A stretch of DNA of 49,232 nucleotides from Micromonospora coerulea (GCF_016598485.1 NZ_JAEMUW010000035.1:1-49232), one strand, 5' to 3'; counted from the first letter of the stretch, positions 8,806-19,585 are shown. A program made the numbers and translations. The notes: generated by a model not told the origin, from the sequence alone.

Positions 8806-9795
8806 ATGATGCGTAGATCCCGCATATCCCTGCTCGCGGCCGGCGCCGTGACCGCTCTCGCCCTGGCGGCGTGCAGCTCCAGCGGAGGCAAGCAGACCAC
8901 CGAGGGTGACGCCGGCAAGGCCGGCACCGCCAGCACCCCGCGGATGACCGTCGCCTTCATCACCCACGCGGCCCCGGGCGATACCTTCTGGGACCTGGTC
9001 CGCAAGGGCGCCGAGGACGCGGCGAAGAAGGACAACGTCGACCTGCAGTACCAGTCCGACCCGGACGGCGCGAACCAGGCCAACCTCGTGCAGTCCGCGA
9101 TCGACAAGAAGGTCGACGGAATCGCGGTGACCTTGGCCAAGCCGGATGCCATGAAGGCCAACGTGCAGAAGGCCGCTCAGGCCGGGGTCCCGGTCGTCGC
9201 CCTCAACGGCGGCATCGACGCGTGGAAGAGCATGGGCGTGCTGGGCTACTTCGGCCAGGACGAGAGGATCGCCGGTCAGGCGGCCGGCCAGCGGCTCACG
9301 AAGGACGGCGCCAAGAAGGCGCTCTGCGTCATCCAGGAGCAGGGCCACGTCGGCCTCGAGGCCCGGTGTGACGGGGCGAAGGACGGGTTCCCGAACACCG
9401 AGAAGATCTACGTCACCGGCACCGACATGCCGAGCGTCCAGGCGGCGATCACCTCGAAGCTCCAGCAGGACAAGAGCATCGACCGCGTGCTGACCCTCGG
9501 CGCGCCGTTCGCGCTGACCGCCGTCAAGTCGGTCAAGGACGCCAACAGCTCGGCAAAGGTGGTCACCTTCGACACCAACAAGGACCTCGTGGCCGCGATC
9601 AAGGGCGGCCAGGTCGAGTGGGCGGTCGACCAGCAGCCCTACCTGCAGGGCTACCTCGCGGTCGACAGCCTGTGGCTCTACAAGACCAACGGCAACACCA
9701 TCGGCGGTGGCCAGGCGACCCTGACCGGTCCCGCGTTCATCGACAACACCAACGTCGCCGCTGTCGAGAAGTTCGCAAGCAACGGCACGAGGTGA
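8806..9795 (+). CDS. Sugar ABC transporter substrate-binding lipoprotein
   Basis: A periplasmic-binding-protein-like (RbsB/type I) lipoprotein of 329 residues. A basic N-terminus and hydrophobic stretch end in the lipobox LAAC, with Cys23 as the lipidation site, then a Ser/Gly linker. The mature domain has TVAFITHAAPGDTFWD and the family segment VDQQPYLQGYLAV near the end. The start at 8806 has AAAGG upstream; 8785 is possible. By context it binds inositol or a related cyclitol. Confidence 0.86.
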   Translation: MMRRSRISLLAAGAVTALALAACSSSGGKQTTEGDAGKAGTASTPRMTVAFITHAAPGDTFWDLVRKGAEDAAKKDNVDLQYQSDPDGANQANLVQSAIDKKVDGIAVTLAKPDAMKANVQKAAQAGVPVVALNGGIDAWKSMGVLGYFGQDERIAGQAAGQRLTKDGAKKALCVIQEQGHVGLEARCDGAKDGFPNTEKIYVTGTDMPSVQAAITSKLQQDKSIDRVLTLGAPFALTAVKSVKDANSSAKVVTFDTNKDLVAAIKGGQVEWAVDQQPYLQGYLAVDSLWLYKTNGNTIGGGQATLTGPAFIDNTNVAAVEKFASNGTR

Positions 9796-9801
9796 GTTGA
9801 C

Positions 9802-10853
9802 ATGACTGCTACGGCCACGGAGCCGAGCAGGGGGTTGGCGGCCCGGGACGACCGGGTCGCCACCCGCCCCCTGGCGGCACGGCTGCTGAGCCGCCCTGAG
9901 GTCGGGTCACTCATCGCCGCGATCGTGATCTTCCTGCTGTTCATGGCGGTCGCGGAGCCCTTCCGCAACGTCGCCAACGTCGGAACGATCCTCTACGGGG
10001 CCTCGACCATCGGCATCATGGCCGTCCCCGTGGCGCTCCTCATGATCGGCGGGGAGTTCGACCTCTCCGCCGGCGTCGCGGTGACCACCTCCGGGCTCTC
10101 CGCGTCCCTGCTCGCCTGGAACTTCGGGCTCAACGTCTGGGTCGGCATCCTGCTGGCGCTGGTCGTCTCCGTCGCGATCGGCGCGTTCAACGGGTGGCTG
10201 CTGCTCAAGACCGGACTGCCGAGCTTCCTGGTCACGCTCGGCACCTTCTTCATCCTGCAGGGCGTCAACCTCGGCGTCACGCGGCTGCTCACCGGCAACG
10301 TCGCCAGCGCCGACATCAGCGACATGGACGGCTTTGCCACCGCACAGAAGATCTTCGGGTCCGAGGTGACCCTCGGGCCGGTCAACCTGAAGATCACGGT
10401 CCTGTACTGGGTCGTGCTGACCGTCATCGCCGCCTACGTCCTGCTGCGTACTCAGATGGGCAACTGGGTGTTCGCGGTGGGCGGTGACGCCGCTGCGGCG
10501 CGCGCCGTCGGCGTGCCCGTCCGGGCGACCAAGATCGGCCTCTTCATGGCCGTGGGGTTCTGCGCCTGGCTGTCCGGCATGCACCTGCTGTTCCAGTTCA
10601 ACACCGTGCAGTCCGGCGAGGGCGTCGGCAAGGAGTTCATCTTCATCATCGCCGCCGTCATCGGCGGCTGCCTGCTCACCGGCGGCTACGGCTCGGTGGT
10701 CGGTGCGTCGCTCGGCGCGCTGATCTTCGGCATGACTCAACTCGGCATCAACTACGCCGGCTGGAACCCCGACTGGTTCAGGACGTTCCTCGGCGTGATG
10801 CTGCTGCTGGCGACGCTGGTGAACATGTACGTCAAGAGGAGGGCGGATCTGCG

Positions 10854-10857
<4 letters not shown>
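9802..10857 (+). CDS. Sugar ABC transporter permease (RbsC type)
   Basis: A 351-residue polytopic membrane protein of the branched-chain/ribose permease family. It has repeated hydrophobic segments from about residue 35 and the conserved region MIGGEFDLSAGVAV, with GTFFILQGVNLG and IIAAVIGGCLLTGGYG further on. It follows the binding protein by six bases and overlaps the ATPase start by four. It forms the transmembrane channel of the predicted inositol importer. Confidence 0.87.
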
Positions 10858-11779
<922 letters not shown>

Positions 11780-11783
<4 letters not shown>

Positions 11784-12811
11784 GTGCATCGCCCCTGCGG
11801 GTCGGAATCATCGGCGTCGGCATGATGGGCGCCGACCACGCCGACCGGCTCGTCCACCGCACCGCCGGAGCGGAACTTGTCGCGGTCTCCGACCCGGACG
11901 CCGCCCGGGCCGCCGACCTCGCCGCGCGCTTCGCCGGCGTACGCACCGTCGGTGACCCGCTCGAACTCATCGCAGACAAGGGCGTCGACGCCGTGCTCAT
12001 CGCCTCGCCCGGCTTCGCGCACGAGGAGCAGGTTCTCGCCTGCGTCGAGTACGGCAAGTACACCCTGTGCGAGAAGCCGTTGACGATGGACAGCGAGTCC
12101 TCGCTTCACGTGGTCGAGGCCGAGCGGAACAAGGCCGGTCGGCCGCTGATCCAGGTCGGCTTCATGCGGCGCTTCGATCCCGAGTACGCCCGGATGAAGC
12201 GACTGCTCGACTCCGGTGACTTCGGGCGCATCCTGCTCGTGCACAACACACACCGCAACAAGACGGTCCCGGAGACATTCCGCTCGGAGATGATCGTCAG
12301 CGACTCGCTGGTGCACGAGGTCGACGTGTGCCGCTGGCTCTTCGACGACGAGATCGCCACGATCACCGTCCTCGCGCCGAAGCCGACCGGCAGGGCCGCC
12401 GACGGGCTACTCGACCCCCAGGTGGCCATCTTCCAGATGGCCGGCGGCGGCATGGCCACGACCGAGGTCTTCGTCAACTGCCAGGTCGGCTACGAGGTCC
12501 GCTGCGAGGCGGTGGCCGAACTCGGCAACGTAACCGTCGGCCTGGGGCAGGACGTCTTCGTCCGCAGCGACGACCACTACGGCGGCCACATTCCCGACGA
12601 CTTCCGCGACCGCTTCGCCCGCGCCTACGACCTGGAGGTCCAGGCCTGGGTCGACGCGTCACGCCGAGGCGAGGTCGTCGGGCCCACCACCTGGGACGGC
12701 TACGCCGCCACGGCGGTGTGCAGGGCCGGCCTGCAGTCTCTCGCCACCGGCAGGCCGGTCTCGGTCGACCTGGCCGACCGCGCCGAGATCCTCCGGGGCG
12801 CGGCGACGTGA
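11780..12811 (+). CDS. Gfo/Idh/MocA oxidoreductase, second inositol-type dehydrogenase
   Basis: The 343-residue protein has the Rossmann motif GIIGVGMMG at residues 9-17, the EKP motif with Lys99, and DSLVHEVD with Asp175 and His179 as the probable catalytic set. It is similar in plan to the IolG at 1.1 kb. It may oxidise a different inositol stereoisomer or inositol derivative (inference). Its ATGA start overlap with the ATPase makes it the last gene of the transport operon. An IS end begins within a few bases of its stop. Confidence 0.82.
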
Positions 12812-12812
12812 A

Positions 12813-12857
12813 GCTCGCCCTTGACCCTGCCCTTGCCGAAAACCTTACCCGCACAGG
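12813..12857 (-). repeat. IS terminal sequence, right end
   Basis: Read inward on the + strand, this contains CCCTGCCCTTGCCGAAAACC at 12828-12847. The same TGCCGAAAACC end, inverted, is found beside a related transposase at 39.99-40.0 kb. It directly follows the transposase tail on the minus strand, so it is probably the terminal inverted repeat of that IS family. Confidence 0.5.
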
Positions 12858-13072
12858 TCAGGCAGCATGTTGGTACTCGTGGAGGATGCCGCCGAGCCGA
12901 TCACGTCGGCGTATGTCGAGATGAGCAATGCAATCTTGTCTGGATCGGCGATCGGCGTGGGTAGCGAGCGGAGTGGACGGGCGTTCGCGATGCCCTGGTG
13001 AGGCCGGTGCCCGTTGTAGAACTTTTCGAACTCGCACAGCGCGTGGAGCAGGTGGCGCTGATTCCAGATCAA
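12858..13072 (-). pseudogene. Integrase-core transposase, C-terminal fragment
   Basis: The minus strand reads LIWNQRHLLHALCEFEKFYN, HRPHQGIANARPL and, after a frameshift near 12935, RRDRLGGILHEYQHAA. This is the tail of an rve-type transposase that recurs at 40.05-40.29 kb in nearly the same form. The catalytic DDE part is missing, so it is a dead remnant. It is joined directly to ISL3 debris on its right. Confidence 0.7.
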
Positions 13073-13214
13073 CGGCCTGCCCGGGGTTAGCAGGGGGACC
13101 TCGAGGACGCCGGGTCGAACCCGGCCAACAGCTGGGGGTTGTCGCCGTGGATTCACCAGTCTGACAAAGACGGTCAAGGCGCAGTCCGGTAGCACGGTCA
13201 GCACAGACGTCGCC
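13073..13214. other. Unassigned junction sequence
   Basis: A short stretch between two transposase remnants. I recognise nothing in either strand. Confidence 0.35.
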
Positions 13215-13545
13215 CTGCAGCCACCCACCGCAGCGAGTGCTGCCACCTGCTCCCGGAACGTGCGCCGCGTGCAGCCGGGGGTCTGGCACACCAGGCGCCG
13301 GACCGCAGCTGCACGACTACGCCCCGGCCGCCGAAAGGAAGGTCGGGCAGGCGACGCTGGTGACAGGCGTGCACGCGCTGGGCCGGCTGCCCGCACTGCG
13401 AGCACGCGACGGCCGCCGCCAGCGTCCGGGCACGGACCAGCACGACCGGTCCTTGATCAACCACCTCATCAATCAGCAGCGAGGACAGCTGAGGGAACAA
13501 CGTCTTGATCAGGGTCTGAGCCGCGCCGGCGCCAGCATGCCGCAC
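13215..13545 (-). pseudogene. ISL3-family transposase, N-terminal fragment
   Basis: The minus strand encodes LFPQLSSLLIDEVVDQ, then the zinc-binding start VACSQCGQPAQRVHACHQRR and DLPFGGRGVVVQL. In another frame it continues VRRLVCQTPGCTRRTFREQ. Paired CxxC and C-x4-C motifs followed by FREQ are typical of the N-terminal zinc-binding domain of ISL3 transposases. A frameshift and loss of the catalytic domain make it non-functional. Confidence 0.72.
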
Positions 13546-13836
13546 TCTGAATGACCACTGTGGATTAGCTCGCCACCGTTTCCGTGCCAGAGCCAACCGA
13601 ACCGGTTGCCGTTGAAGGCACGGACTGGCCGCCCCCGTACTGGATGACCGGCCGACCGCGTGGTGCGCGGTCCGTCGGCCGCGAGGGGCGCGTCAGGCAC
13701 GAACGGCGTGACGGGCACGATGCATACGCTTGCGGGCGAGATCGTCGAAGAGTTCGTTGACCTCGGCCTGTCTCGGTTCCTGCCGTGGAAACGGGCTCGA
13801 GAGGATGCAACGAGCGGCGAGGTCGACCTCGCGCCC
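13546..13836. other. Stretch with no recognised gene
   Basis: No convincing family match on either strand. A minus-strand run reading LFDDLARKRMHRARHAVRA ends at a stop near 13697 and may be the tail of a lost small protein, but this is weak. Confidence 0.3.
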
Positions 13837-14451
<615 letters not shown>

Positions 14452-14570
14452 CGCGCCACCCTTCTCCTTTCGATACTTGGATCCCGCTTCGAACGCCCCA
14501 TGGGCGCCGTCTTCAGCGGGCGGGAAGCCCCCAGCGCCGCGGCCGGAAGGAGGAAACAGCTGGACCGGTC

Positions 14571-14657
14571 CTGCAATCGCTCGACGCCCCCGGACCAGCT
14601 CGCGGATTTCGCGAAGCCGCCGTGTACGAGGACGACGCTCGGCTTCTGGTTGGTCAT
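14571..14657 (-). pseudogene. Alpha/beta hydrolase, first 29 codons only
   Basis: It starts at ATG 14657 with an AGGAG site upstream and reads MTNQKPSVVLVHGGFAKSAS, then WSGGVERLQ. This is the first strand and oxyanion-hole HG motif of a typical actinobacterial alpha/beta hydrolase. After residue 29 similarity ends abruptly and the frame runs into unrelated sequence in front of the TMEM175 gene. It is a truncated remnant. Confidence 0.62.
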
Positions 14658-14845
14658 GGTGTTCTCCTGGTGAGTTACTAGGTTCCCACCACCCGAGACA
14701 GCGCAGCCGCAGAATCTGTGACAGGCGCGTGGTCGCCGTCACTGCTGCGGTCCGGACGTTGGGAATTGCGGCGTGTTCGGCCCACGATGGGATCAGTGGC
14801 AGCCGTGACGTGATCAGACGGGGGCGAGGGACGGTGGATTCTGGT

Positions 14846-15499
14846 GTGAATCAAGAGCCGATTGGGACGGATGATCTTGAGGAGGCTGCCGCGGTCTTCA
14901 CGAGCTTGCGGCCGCGCCTGTTCGGGATCGCGTATCGCATGCTCAGCAGTGCCACCGAGGCCGAGGATCTGGTGCAGGAGGTGTGGCTGCGGTGGCAGAC
15001 GTGTGACCGCGGCGCGGTGGTCAACCCGGCCGCGTTCCTGGCGGCGACGGCGACCCGGCTAGCCATCAACACACTCCAGTCGGCGCGGGTGCGGCGCGAG
15101 ACGTACATCGGACCGTGGCTGCCGGAACCCGTCGACACGAGCGCGGACCCGTACCTTGGGGCCGAGCGCGGCGAGGCTCTGGAGTTCGCGGCCCTGCTGC
15201 TGATGGAGAAGCTCACGCCCACCGAACGCGGCGCGTATGTCTTGCGGGAGGCGTTCGACTACCCGTATGCGCAGATCGCCGACATCCTGCAGTCGACCGA
15301 ACCCGCGGTGCGCCAGCTGGTCAGACGGGCGCGCCGAGACATGGCGAGTGAGCGGCGTACGCCAGCGAGCGCGGCCGCGCAGCGGCGCCTGCTGACCACG
15401 TTCATCGCGGCCGCCCGCTCCGGCGACATGACCGCGGTGGAGCGGGCGGTCGCGATGAACGCACGCCAGCGAGCGCGGCCGCGCAGCGGCAGCTGCTGA
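14846..15499 (+). pseudogene. ECF41-type sigma factor lacking its C-terminal SnoaL domain
   Basis: Region 2 (RPRLFGIAYRMLSSATEAED, then LVQEVWLRW), the ECF41 linker motif WLPEP and region 4 (LTPTERGAYVLREAFDY through AVRQLVRRARRD) are all present. ECF41 proteins normally add a SnoaL-like domain of about 100 residues ending in NPDKL. Here the protein stops 217 residues in, just after that domain begins (FIAAARSGDMTAVERAV). The last codons read through the second copy of a 53-bp repeat. The sigma core could still be made, so activity is possible. Confidence 0.72.
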
Positions 15500-15515
15500 G
15501 CACGTTCATCGCTGC
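15359..15515 (+). repeat. 53-bp direct repeat at the sigma factor/recombinase junction
   Basis: Positions 15359-15411 and 15463-15515 match at 49 of 53 bases with an offset of 104 bp. The first copy is the natural sigma factor sequence (around AQRRLLTTFIAA). The second is out of frame and runs directly into the recombinase tail. It suggests a rearrangement between two related sigma-gene sequences. Confidence 0.75.
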
Positions 15516-15858
15516 AGGAGCGCGGCGTCGACCTGGTCGTGCTCGACCAGGCATCGGCACCTCCACCGCAGTCGGCCCGATGTTCTTCCAGATTCTCGGC
15601 GCCATCGCCGAGTTCGAACACGTCCTCATGAGCGAGCGCACCCTCGACGGCCTGGCCGCCGCCCGCGCCCGCTGCCGCACCGGTGGGCAGAAGCCGAAAC
15701 TCACCCCGCGCCAGGCGAAGATCGCGCGGGAGATGTACGAGGAGACTGGGCCTGACGGCCGGCGGTTGCACACCGTGGAGCAAATCGCGGCCGAGTTCGG
15801 CGTCACCCGGCCCACCATCTATCGACACCTGGCCAAGCTGCCCGTCGAGCCCGGGTGA
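15516..15858 (+). pseudogene. Serine recombinase (resolvase/invertase), C-terminal fragment
   Basis: It reads ERGVDLVVLDQ and, after a one-base slip near 15551, IGTSTAVGPMFFQILGAIAE, FEHVLMSERTLDGLAAAR and a helix-turn-helix (EQIAAEFGVTRPTIYRHLAK). This is the end of the catalytic domain plus the DNA-binding domain of Tn3-type resolvases. The catalytic Ser region is missing. The intact downstream frame begins at 15580. Confidence 0.8.
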
Positions 15859-15992
15859 CGCCAGGCCTGTTGCCCGCGTAAGCCAATGAGACCCTCACCG
15901 TGGTAACGCTGTGTCACAAGCCGTGCTGTGCGCAGCCCTACATCAGATCCGGATCTGCCGATGACTGCGCACCCCTGGCTTCCGGAGGGACG

Positions 15993-16376
15993 TCACCCGG
16001 CGAGCACGGCGGTGAGCATCGAGAGATACGATTCGTGGGCGAGACGCATGCTGTCAAGGTCGGACGTCTCAGACCACGCCACAGCGTCGTGCTCGTCCGG
16101 CGCGGCGTTGACGGGTGTTCCGGTCCACCTGTCGACCAACCAGATCTGCATGTCGAACGTCGCGGTCCGGATCTCATGCATCGGCGGGCTGGACGGCTCC
16201 GACGCCGTGATCCCCAACTCCTCCGCGATGAGAGCGACCCCACCGGTCACCTCGACCAAGCCTGGCCGGGCTGCGGTCGTACCACCAGCTAACAGGTAGC
16301 CACGATCCGCGCTCGGATGTCGCAGATCGGTTGGCGGACGACTGTCGCCCCTCGGTGGAGGGGAGATCTCGGCCAA
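15993..16376 (-). pseudogene. Possible NUDIX hydrolase remnant
   Basis: The minus strand ends in MHEIRTATFDMQIWLVDRWT, GTPVNAAPDEHDAVAW and LRLAHESYLSMLTAVLAG, resembling the C-terminal half of actinobacterial NUDIX proteins. Upstream, only GLVEVTGGVALIAEELGI remains where the Nudix box (GX5EX7REUXEEXGU) should be, so catalytic residues are deleted. Its 5' side abuts the 3' end of a group II intron remnant. The family assignment is tentative. Confidence 0.45.
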
Positions 16377-16387
16377 GAGCGCGTGTG

Positions 16388-16462
16388 GTCGGGTCGCCCG
16401 GGGGAATCACCCCCGAGCTCCCACAGATCCCGGCGTGACAGTCTCCCGTCACCGGGCTCCTA
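16388..16462 (-). ncRNA. Group II intron domain V/VI remnant
   Basis: On the minus strand, GAGCCCGGTGAC, a GGGAGACT loop region and GTCACGCCGGGATC form the domain V hairpin of a bacterial group II intron. A second hairpin with GGGGG/CCCCC arms and an end near CGACCCGAC follows as domain VI. It lies just downstream of a maturase tail in the same orientation, the normal intron order. One stem position near the base of domain V is mismatched. Domains I-IV are not visible. Confidence 0.66.
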
Positions 16463-16531
16463 TCGTCCTGATCACCAGATCGAGTGAACCCATTTCCAAT
16501 GGGCGAAGTAGCGCGGATTTGTGATCCGCTT

Positions 16532-16660
16532 TCACCGCCGATGGAACTTGTTGAAGGTCTTCAGCCGCCGGAACTTCTTTCGGACCCAGCGCATCAGGTA
16601 GTAGTTGATGCGCCGCAGGAGGGGATACAGCTCGGTTTTGTAAAACGGGCGTTGAGGGCT
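16532..16660 (-). pseudogene. Group II intron reverse transcriptase/maturase, C-terminal tail
   Basis: The minus strand reads PFYKTELYPLLRRINYYLMR, then WVRKKFRRLKTFNKFHRR and stops at 16532. This is the thumb/maturase X region of group II intron proteins, lacking the polymerase domain. It sits downstream of the copC-copD gene on the same strand. Class C introns favour such terminator-proximal sites (family knowledge; the class here is inferred). Confidence 0.7.
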
Positions 16661-16712
16661 CTCGATCGCGTTGGTCGAGGAGATCACCACCAGCGCCGAC
16701 AAAGGCCCGGGA

Positions 16713-18650
16713 TCAGGCTGTCGGGCGATGACAGCAAAGGTATGCGGGTGTGGCGGCCCGGGTGAAGGGGTGCGGCCTGGGCGCGGAATGGGTACGGTCG
16801 CTGCCGTGCGGCGGGGCTTCAGCGCTCCGATCGGCAGGTCGGGCGGGTGCGTCCAGGGCCGCGTTCGAGGTTGCGAAGGTGACGGTGTCCTCGTCGAAGT
16901 CGGAAGTGCGAATCTTCACGTTCAAGGTCCAAGTGCCGGCGGGCGTCAGGTATGCCTCGGCTTGCCAGTGACCGGTTTCCTTCTCGATGAGGGCCACTGG
17001 CAGAGGACCGAGGTCGTGTGCAGGCAGGGACCAGGTGGCTGTGATTTCCGCTGGGGCTATGGGGGCTTCGGAGGGCCCGGTGACTCGTAGGTCCATGTCG
17101 TAGGTGCCGGCTGCCTTCCGGACGAATCCGACCCTCACGGTGCCGGTCCCCTCGACGCCGGTACCGGTGTCGTAATGAGCTTCCAGGGTGACCGCCGCCG
17201 CGTTGGTCGCCGTCGGTGGCGTGACTGACTGCTTGTGTGGGGGTGCCGACCCGGCGAGAAGAGCGGATAGGGCAAGTACGACCACCCCGATGGCGGCCTC
17301 GAGAGCCACTGTGCGCCGCACTCGGTGCAGTGCGGCCGGTTTCGGCGCTGTGGCCGCGTTGGCGTGCCGCTGGGTCCAGCGACGGGCCGTGTGTCCTAGG
17401 CCGATCATGAGGAGGACGACCACCACCTTTCCGGTGAGCAGCCGGCCGTATTGGGTGGTCAGCAGGTCAGCAAGGGTTCCGACCTGCCGTGTCGCCTGGT
17501 AGACGCCGGTGACCACCAGCACCGCGACGCACCAGGCGGCCAGTGTGGAGAAGCGGCGGATCGTTGTGCCGAGCGGTCCTGGGGCGTCTGGACGGATGCA
17601 GAGAACGCCCAGTGTGACCAGGCCGCCGAGCCAGAGTCCCATGGCGGTCAGGTGGAGGATGTCGGCCGTGACGGCCAGCGGTATCTGGTGTCCGCTCATC
17701 GCGTGCCCGGCAGCGCTGAAGGTGGCGGCGAGGGCGACGGCCGGCAGGAGTGCTTGGGCGGCGCGGGCCCGGGCTCGCCTGGGTGTGGTCGGCATCGGTG
17801 TGCGGGGGCGGATGAGTGCGGGGAGTGTTAGGACAGCAGCGAGCAGGACGCGGGCTAGCATGGCAAGGCCCGGTCGTTCGGCCAGGGTTTCCCGTAGTAG
17901 ATCCGGGTCCAGTAAGTTATGGCCAGACCCGGCGGAGTAGGGACCCTGTGCGAGCAGGCTCAGCACCGCTGAGAAGAAGATGGTGACGGCTCCGGCGCGG
18001 GCTAGCTTGCGCGGGCGGCGGGGGTTGGCGCCTTCGGCGAGTAGCGCCACAATCCCGGTCGCGCCGATCAGCAGGGCCAGTCCGGCGTAGCCGGTGCTCC
18101 GGGAGAGCAACACGAGGGCGGAAACCACCGGATCGGATCCCTGGTCGGCTCCGGCGAGCAGGCCGGTTCCGGAGCCGGGCGCGCCAACGGTGAAGGTGGA
18201 CGCGCCGTGGATCGGGTGGGAATCGGCAGAGGTGGCCCGCCAGGCGACGGTGTAGGTCCCGTCGCGGAGTCCGGAGCGCAGGGTGACAGCGACTCTGTTC
18301 GGGTTGGCGGGGGATGGGGCGGCATCCTCTAGGTCCACCCGGGTGCCGTCGGCGGCGAGCACGCGTAACCCGTCGGGTCTGACCTGGACGCCTTCGGTGA
18401 ACTGGAGCGTGACCGTGGCCGGCCCTTGGGCCAGTACCGCCCGGTTGGCTGGGGTGGTGGTTTGCAGTTCGGCGTGGGCGGAGGCGCCGGTCGACCAGGT
18501 CAGCAACAGGAACACGGCACCGAGCAGCGTCAGCAGCGTCTGCAGCCCGCGGTGGTGCCGGGCCCAGGCGCTGCCGCTCGCGGTCTGCCCGATACGCCCG
18601 CCAGCCCCGGTCCGTGTGCGGACCGGGGCGGACGACGGGGTCGGGATCAC
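16713..18650 (-). CDS. CopC-CopD fusion copper transport protein
   Basis: The 645-residue protein has a signal segment and then a CopC domain whose mature end begins at ASAHAELQTTTPANRAVL, with the N-terminal copper His and a second ligand pair in DSHPIHGAST. A CopD-type membrane domain of about eight helices follows (about residues 190-470), and an extracellular YtkA-like domain (about 490-600). It binds copper outside and moves it inward. The last ~45 residues look unlike the family and may be read-through into intron debris. Its start overlaps the ycnI stop by four bases. Confidence 0.85.
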   Translation of the reverse strand: MIPTPSSAPVRTRTGAGGRIGQTASGSAWARHHRGLQTLLTLLGAVFLLLTWSTGASAHAELQTTTPANRAVLAQGPATVTLQFTEGVQVRPDGLRVLAADGTRVDLEDAAPSPANPNRVAVTLRSGLRDGTYTVAWRATSADSHPIHGASTFTVGAPGSGTGLLAGADQGSDPVVSALVLLSRSTGYAGLALLIGATGIVALLAEGANPRRPRKLARAGAVTIFFSAVLSLLAQGPYSAGSGHNLLDPDLLRETLAERPGLAMLARVLLAAVLTLPALIRPRTPMPTTPRRARARAAQALLPAVALAATFSAAGHAMSGHQIPLAVTADILHLTAMGLWLGGLVTLGVLCIRPDAPGPLGTTIRRFSTLAAWCVAVLVVTGVYQATRQVGTLADLLTTQYGRLLTGKVVVVLLMIGLGHTARRWTQRHANAATAPKPAALHRVRRTVALEAAIGVVVLALSALLAGSAPPHKQSVTPPTATNAAAVTLEAHYDTGTGVEGTGTVRVGFVRKAAGTYDMDLRVTGPSEAPIAPAEITATWSLPAHDLGPLPVALIEKETGHWQAEAYLTPAGTWTLNVKIRTSDFDEDTVTFATSNAALDAPARPADRSAEAPPHGSDRTHSAPRPHPFTRAATPAYLCCHRPTA

Positions 18651-19384
18651 GGCTTGCTGCGGCGGGCGGTGCGGCGGGCCCGGACGCCCAGCAGGATGCC
18701 GAGCAGACCGGCCGCGGACGCGAAGCCGCCGAGCACTCGAGCCGATCCGTCCTTCGCGGTGCTCGCCGCGGGCGCGGCTAGCTCTTCGGCTTCGGCGGTG
18801 ACCGTGGGCTGGGACGTTTTGGCCGTGTCGGGAGCGGCCTTCTCGCCCGCGGCGCCTAGTGCCAGCACCGGTGCCGGGTGTTCGGGCTTGTCGGTGCTGC
18901 CTTCGGCGGGCACGTCGATCCAGCGGACGACCTCGCCGTTGTCGTAGGTCTGGATGGCCTTGAACACCATCTGCTTGCCGGTTTCCGGCAGCGGCCCAAA
19001 CCAGACATCGAACTCCTGGAACTCGCCGGGCTGCACCTTCCCCCCGGTCCAGGTGATCTTGGAGACCACGGTGGTGACGTCGCCGTGGTCGCTCTTCAGT
19101 GGCGTGGCCAGGGTGCTCTTCTCGGCCCTAGCTGTCCATCCGGGTACGGGCTGGATGGCGACCGACCTCAGGGGCTGGTCCTTGGGTAGCGCCACCTCCA
19201 GCTTCACTGTCGCGGAGTCGGGGCGTTCATTGGGTACGCGGAAGGTGAGCCTGGCGTAGCTGCCGGGCTCGGCTGCCTTCGGGTTGACCGAGACGTGGGC
19301 AGATGCCGGGGCTGCTGCCAAGACCAGCAGGAATGAGGCCGGGGCTGCGGCCAGGATGCCGTAGCGAAGGACACGGGCGTTCAT
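18647..19384 (-). CDS. YcnI-like (DUF1775) copper-binding membrane protein
   Basis: A 245-residue protein with a signal peptide ending ASA and His30 as the first mature residue (HVSVNPKAAEPGSYARL). Next comes the DUF1775 beta domain (PNERPDSATVKLEV, FDVWFGPLP, VVRWIDVP), an Ala/Pro linker and a C-terminal helix (LLGILLGV) with basic residues. Family members bind Cu(II) through the N-terminal His and hand it to CopC-CopD proteins. It is the first gene of a leftward pair. Confidence 0.86.
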   Translation of the reverse strand: MNARVLRYGILAAAPASFLLVLAAAPASAHVSVNPKAAEPGSYARLTFRVPNERPDSATVKLEVALPKDQPLRSVAIQPVPGWTARAEKSTLATPLKSDHGDVTTVVSKITWTGGKVQPGEFQEFDVWFGPLPETGKQMVFKAIQTYDNGEVVRWIDVPAEGSTDKPEHPAPVLALGAAGEKAAPDTAKTSQPTVTAEAEELAAPAASTAKDGSARVLGGFASAAGLLGILLGVRARRTARRSKP

Positions 19385-19417
19385 CGGGGCTCCCTCACAA
19401 GGTTGCGTTGCTCCGAA

Positions 19418-19434
19418 TTCTTACCATAAAAACT
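19418..19434 (-). promoter_or_regulatory. Candidate operator upstream of ycnI
   Basis: On the minus strand this reads GTTTTTATGGTAAGAAT, matching the site at 19532-19548 at 15 of 17 positions. It lies 34 bp before the ycnI start codon. Matching sites before both divergent transcripts suggest one regulator controls both; which protein binds is unknown. Confidence 0.55.
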
Positions 19435-19531
19435 AGAGTTCGGGGGCGTCGCCGTCGAACAATGAATGTGACCCGAGGCCTAGTTCTCCGAGGTGGCAGG
19501 GGTCACGCGGCCAACCTCCGCTTACCTCATG

Positions 19532-19548
19532 GTTTTTATGGTAAAAAC
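19532..19548 (+). promoter_or_regulatory. Candidate palindromic operator upstream of the multicopper oxidase
   Basis: GTTTTTATGGTAAAAAC is a perfect palindrome with 7-bp arms around TGG. It lies 38 bp before the multicopper oxidase ATG and could overlap a -10 element (TATGGT). It shares 13 consecutive bases with the inverted site at 19422-19434. Confidence 0.6.
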
Positions 19549-19585
19549 TCGGCATGCAAAACCACATCAGCCTGAGGAAGGCAGC

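Noticed and set aside
15993..16376. Intact NUDIX enzyme
   Set aside because: The catalytic Nudix box is deleted, so only a remnant call is defensible.
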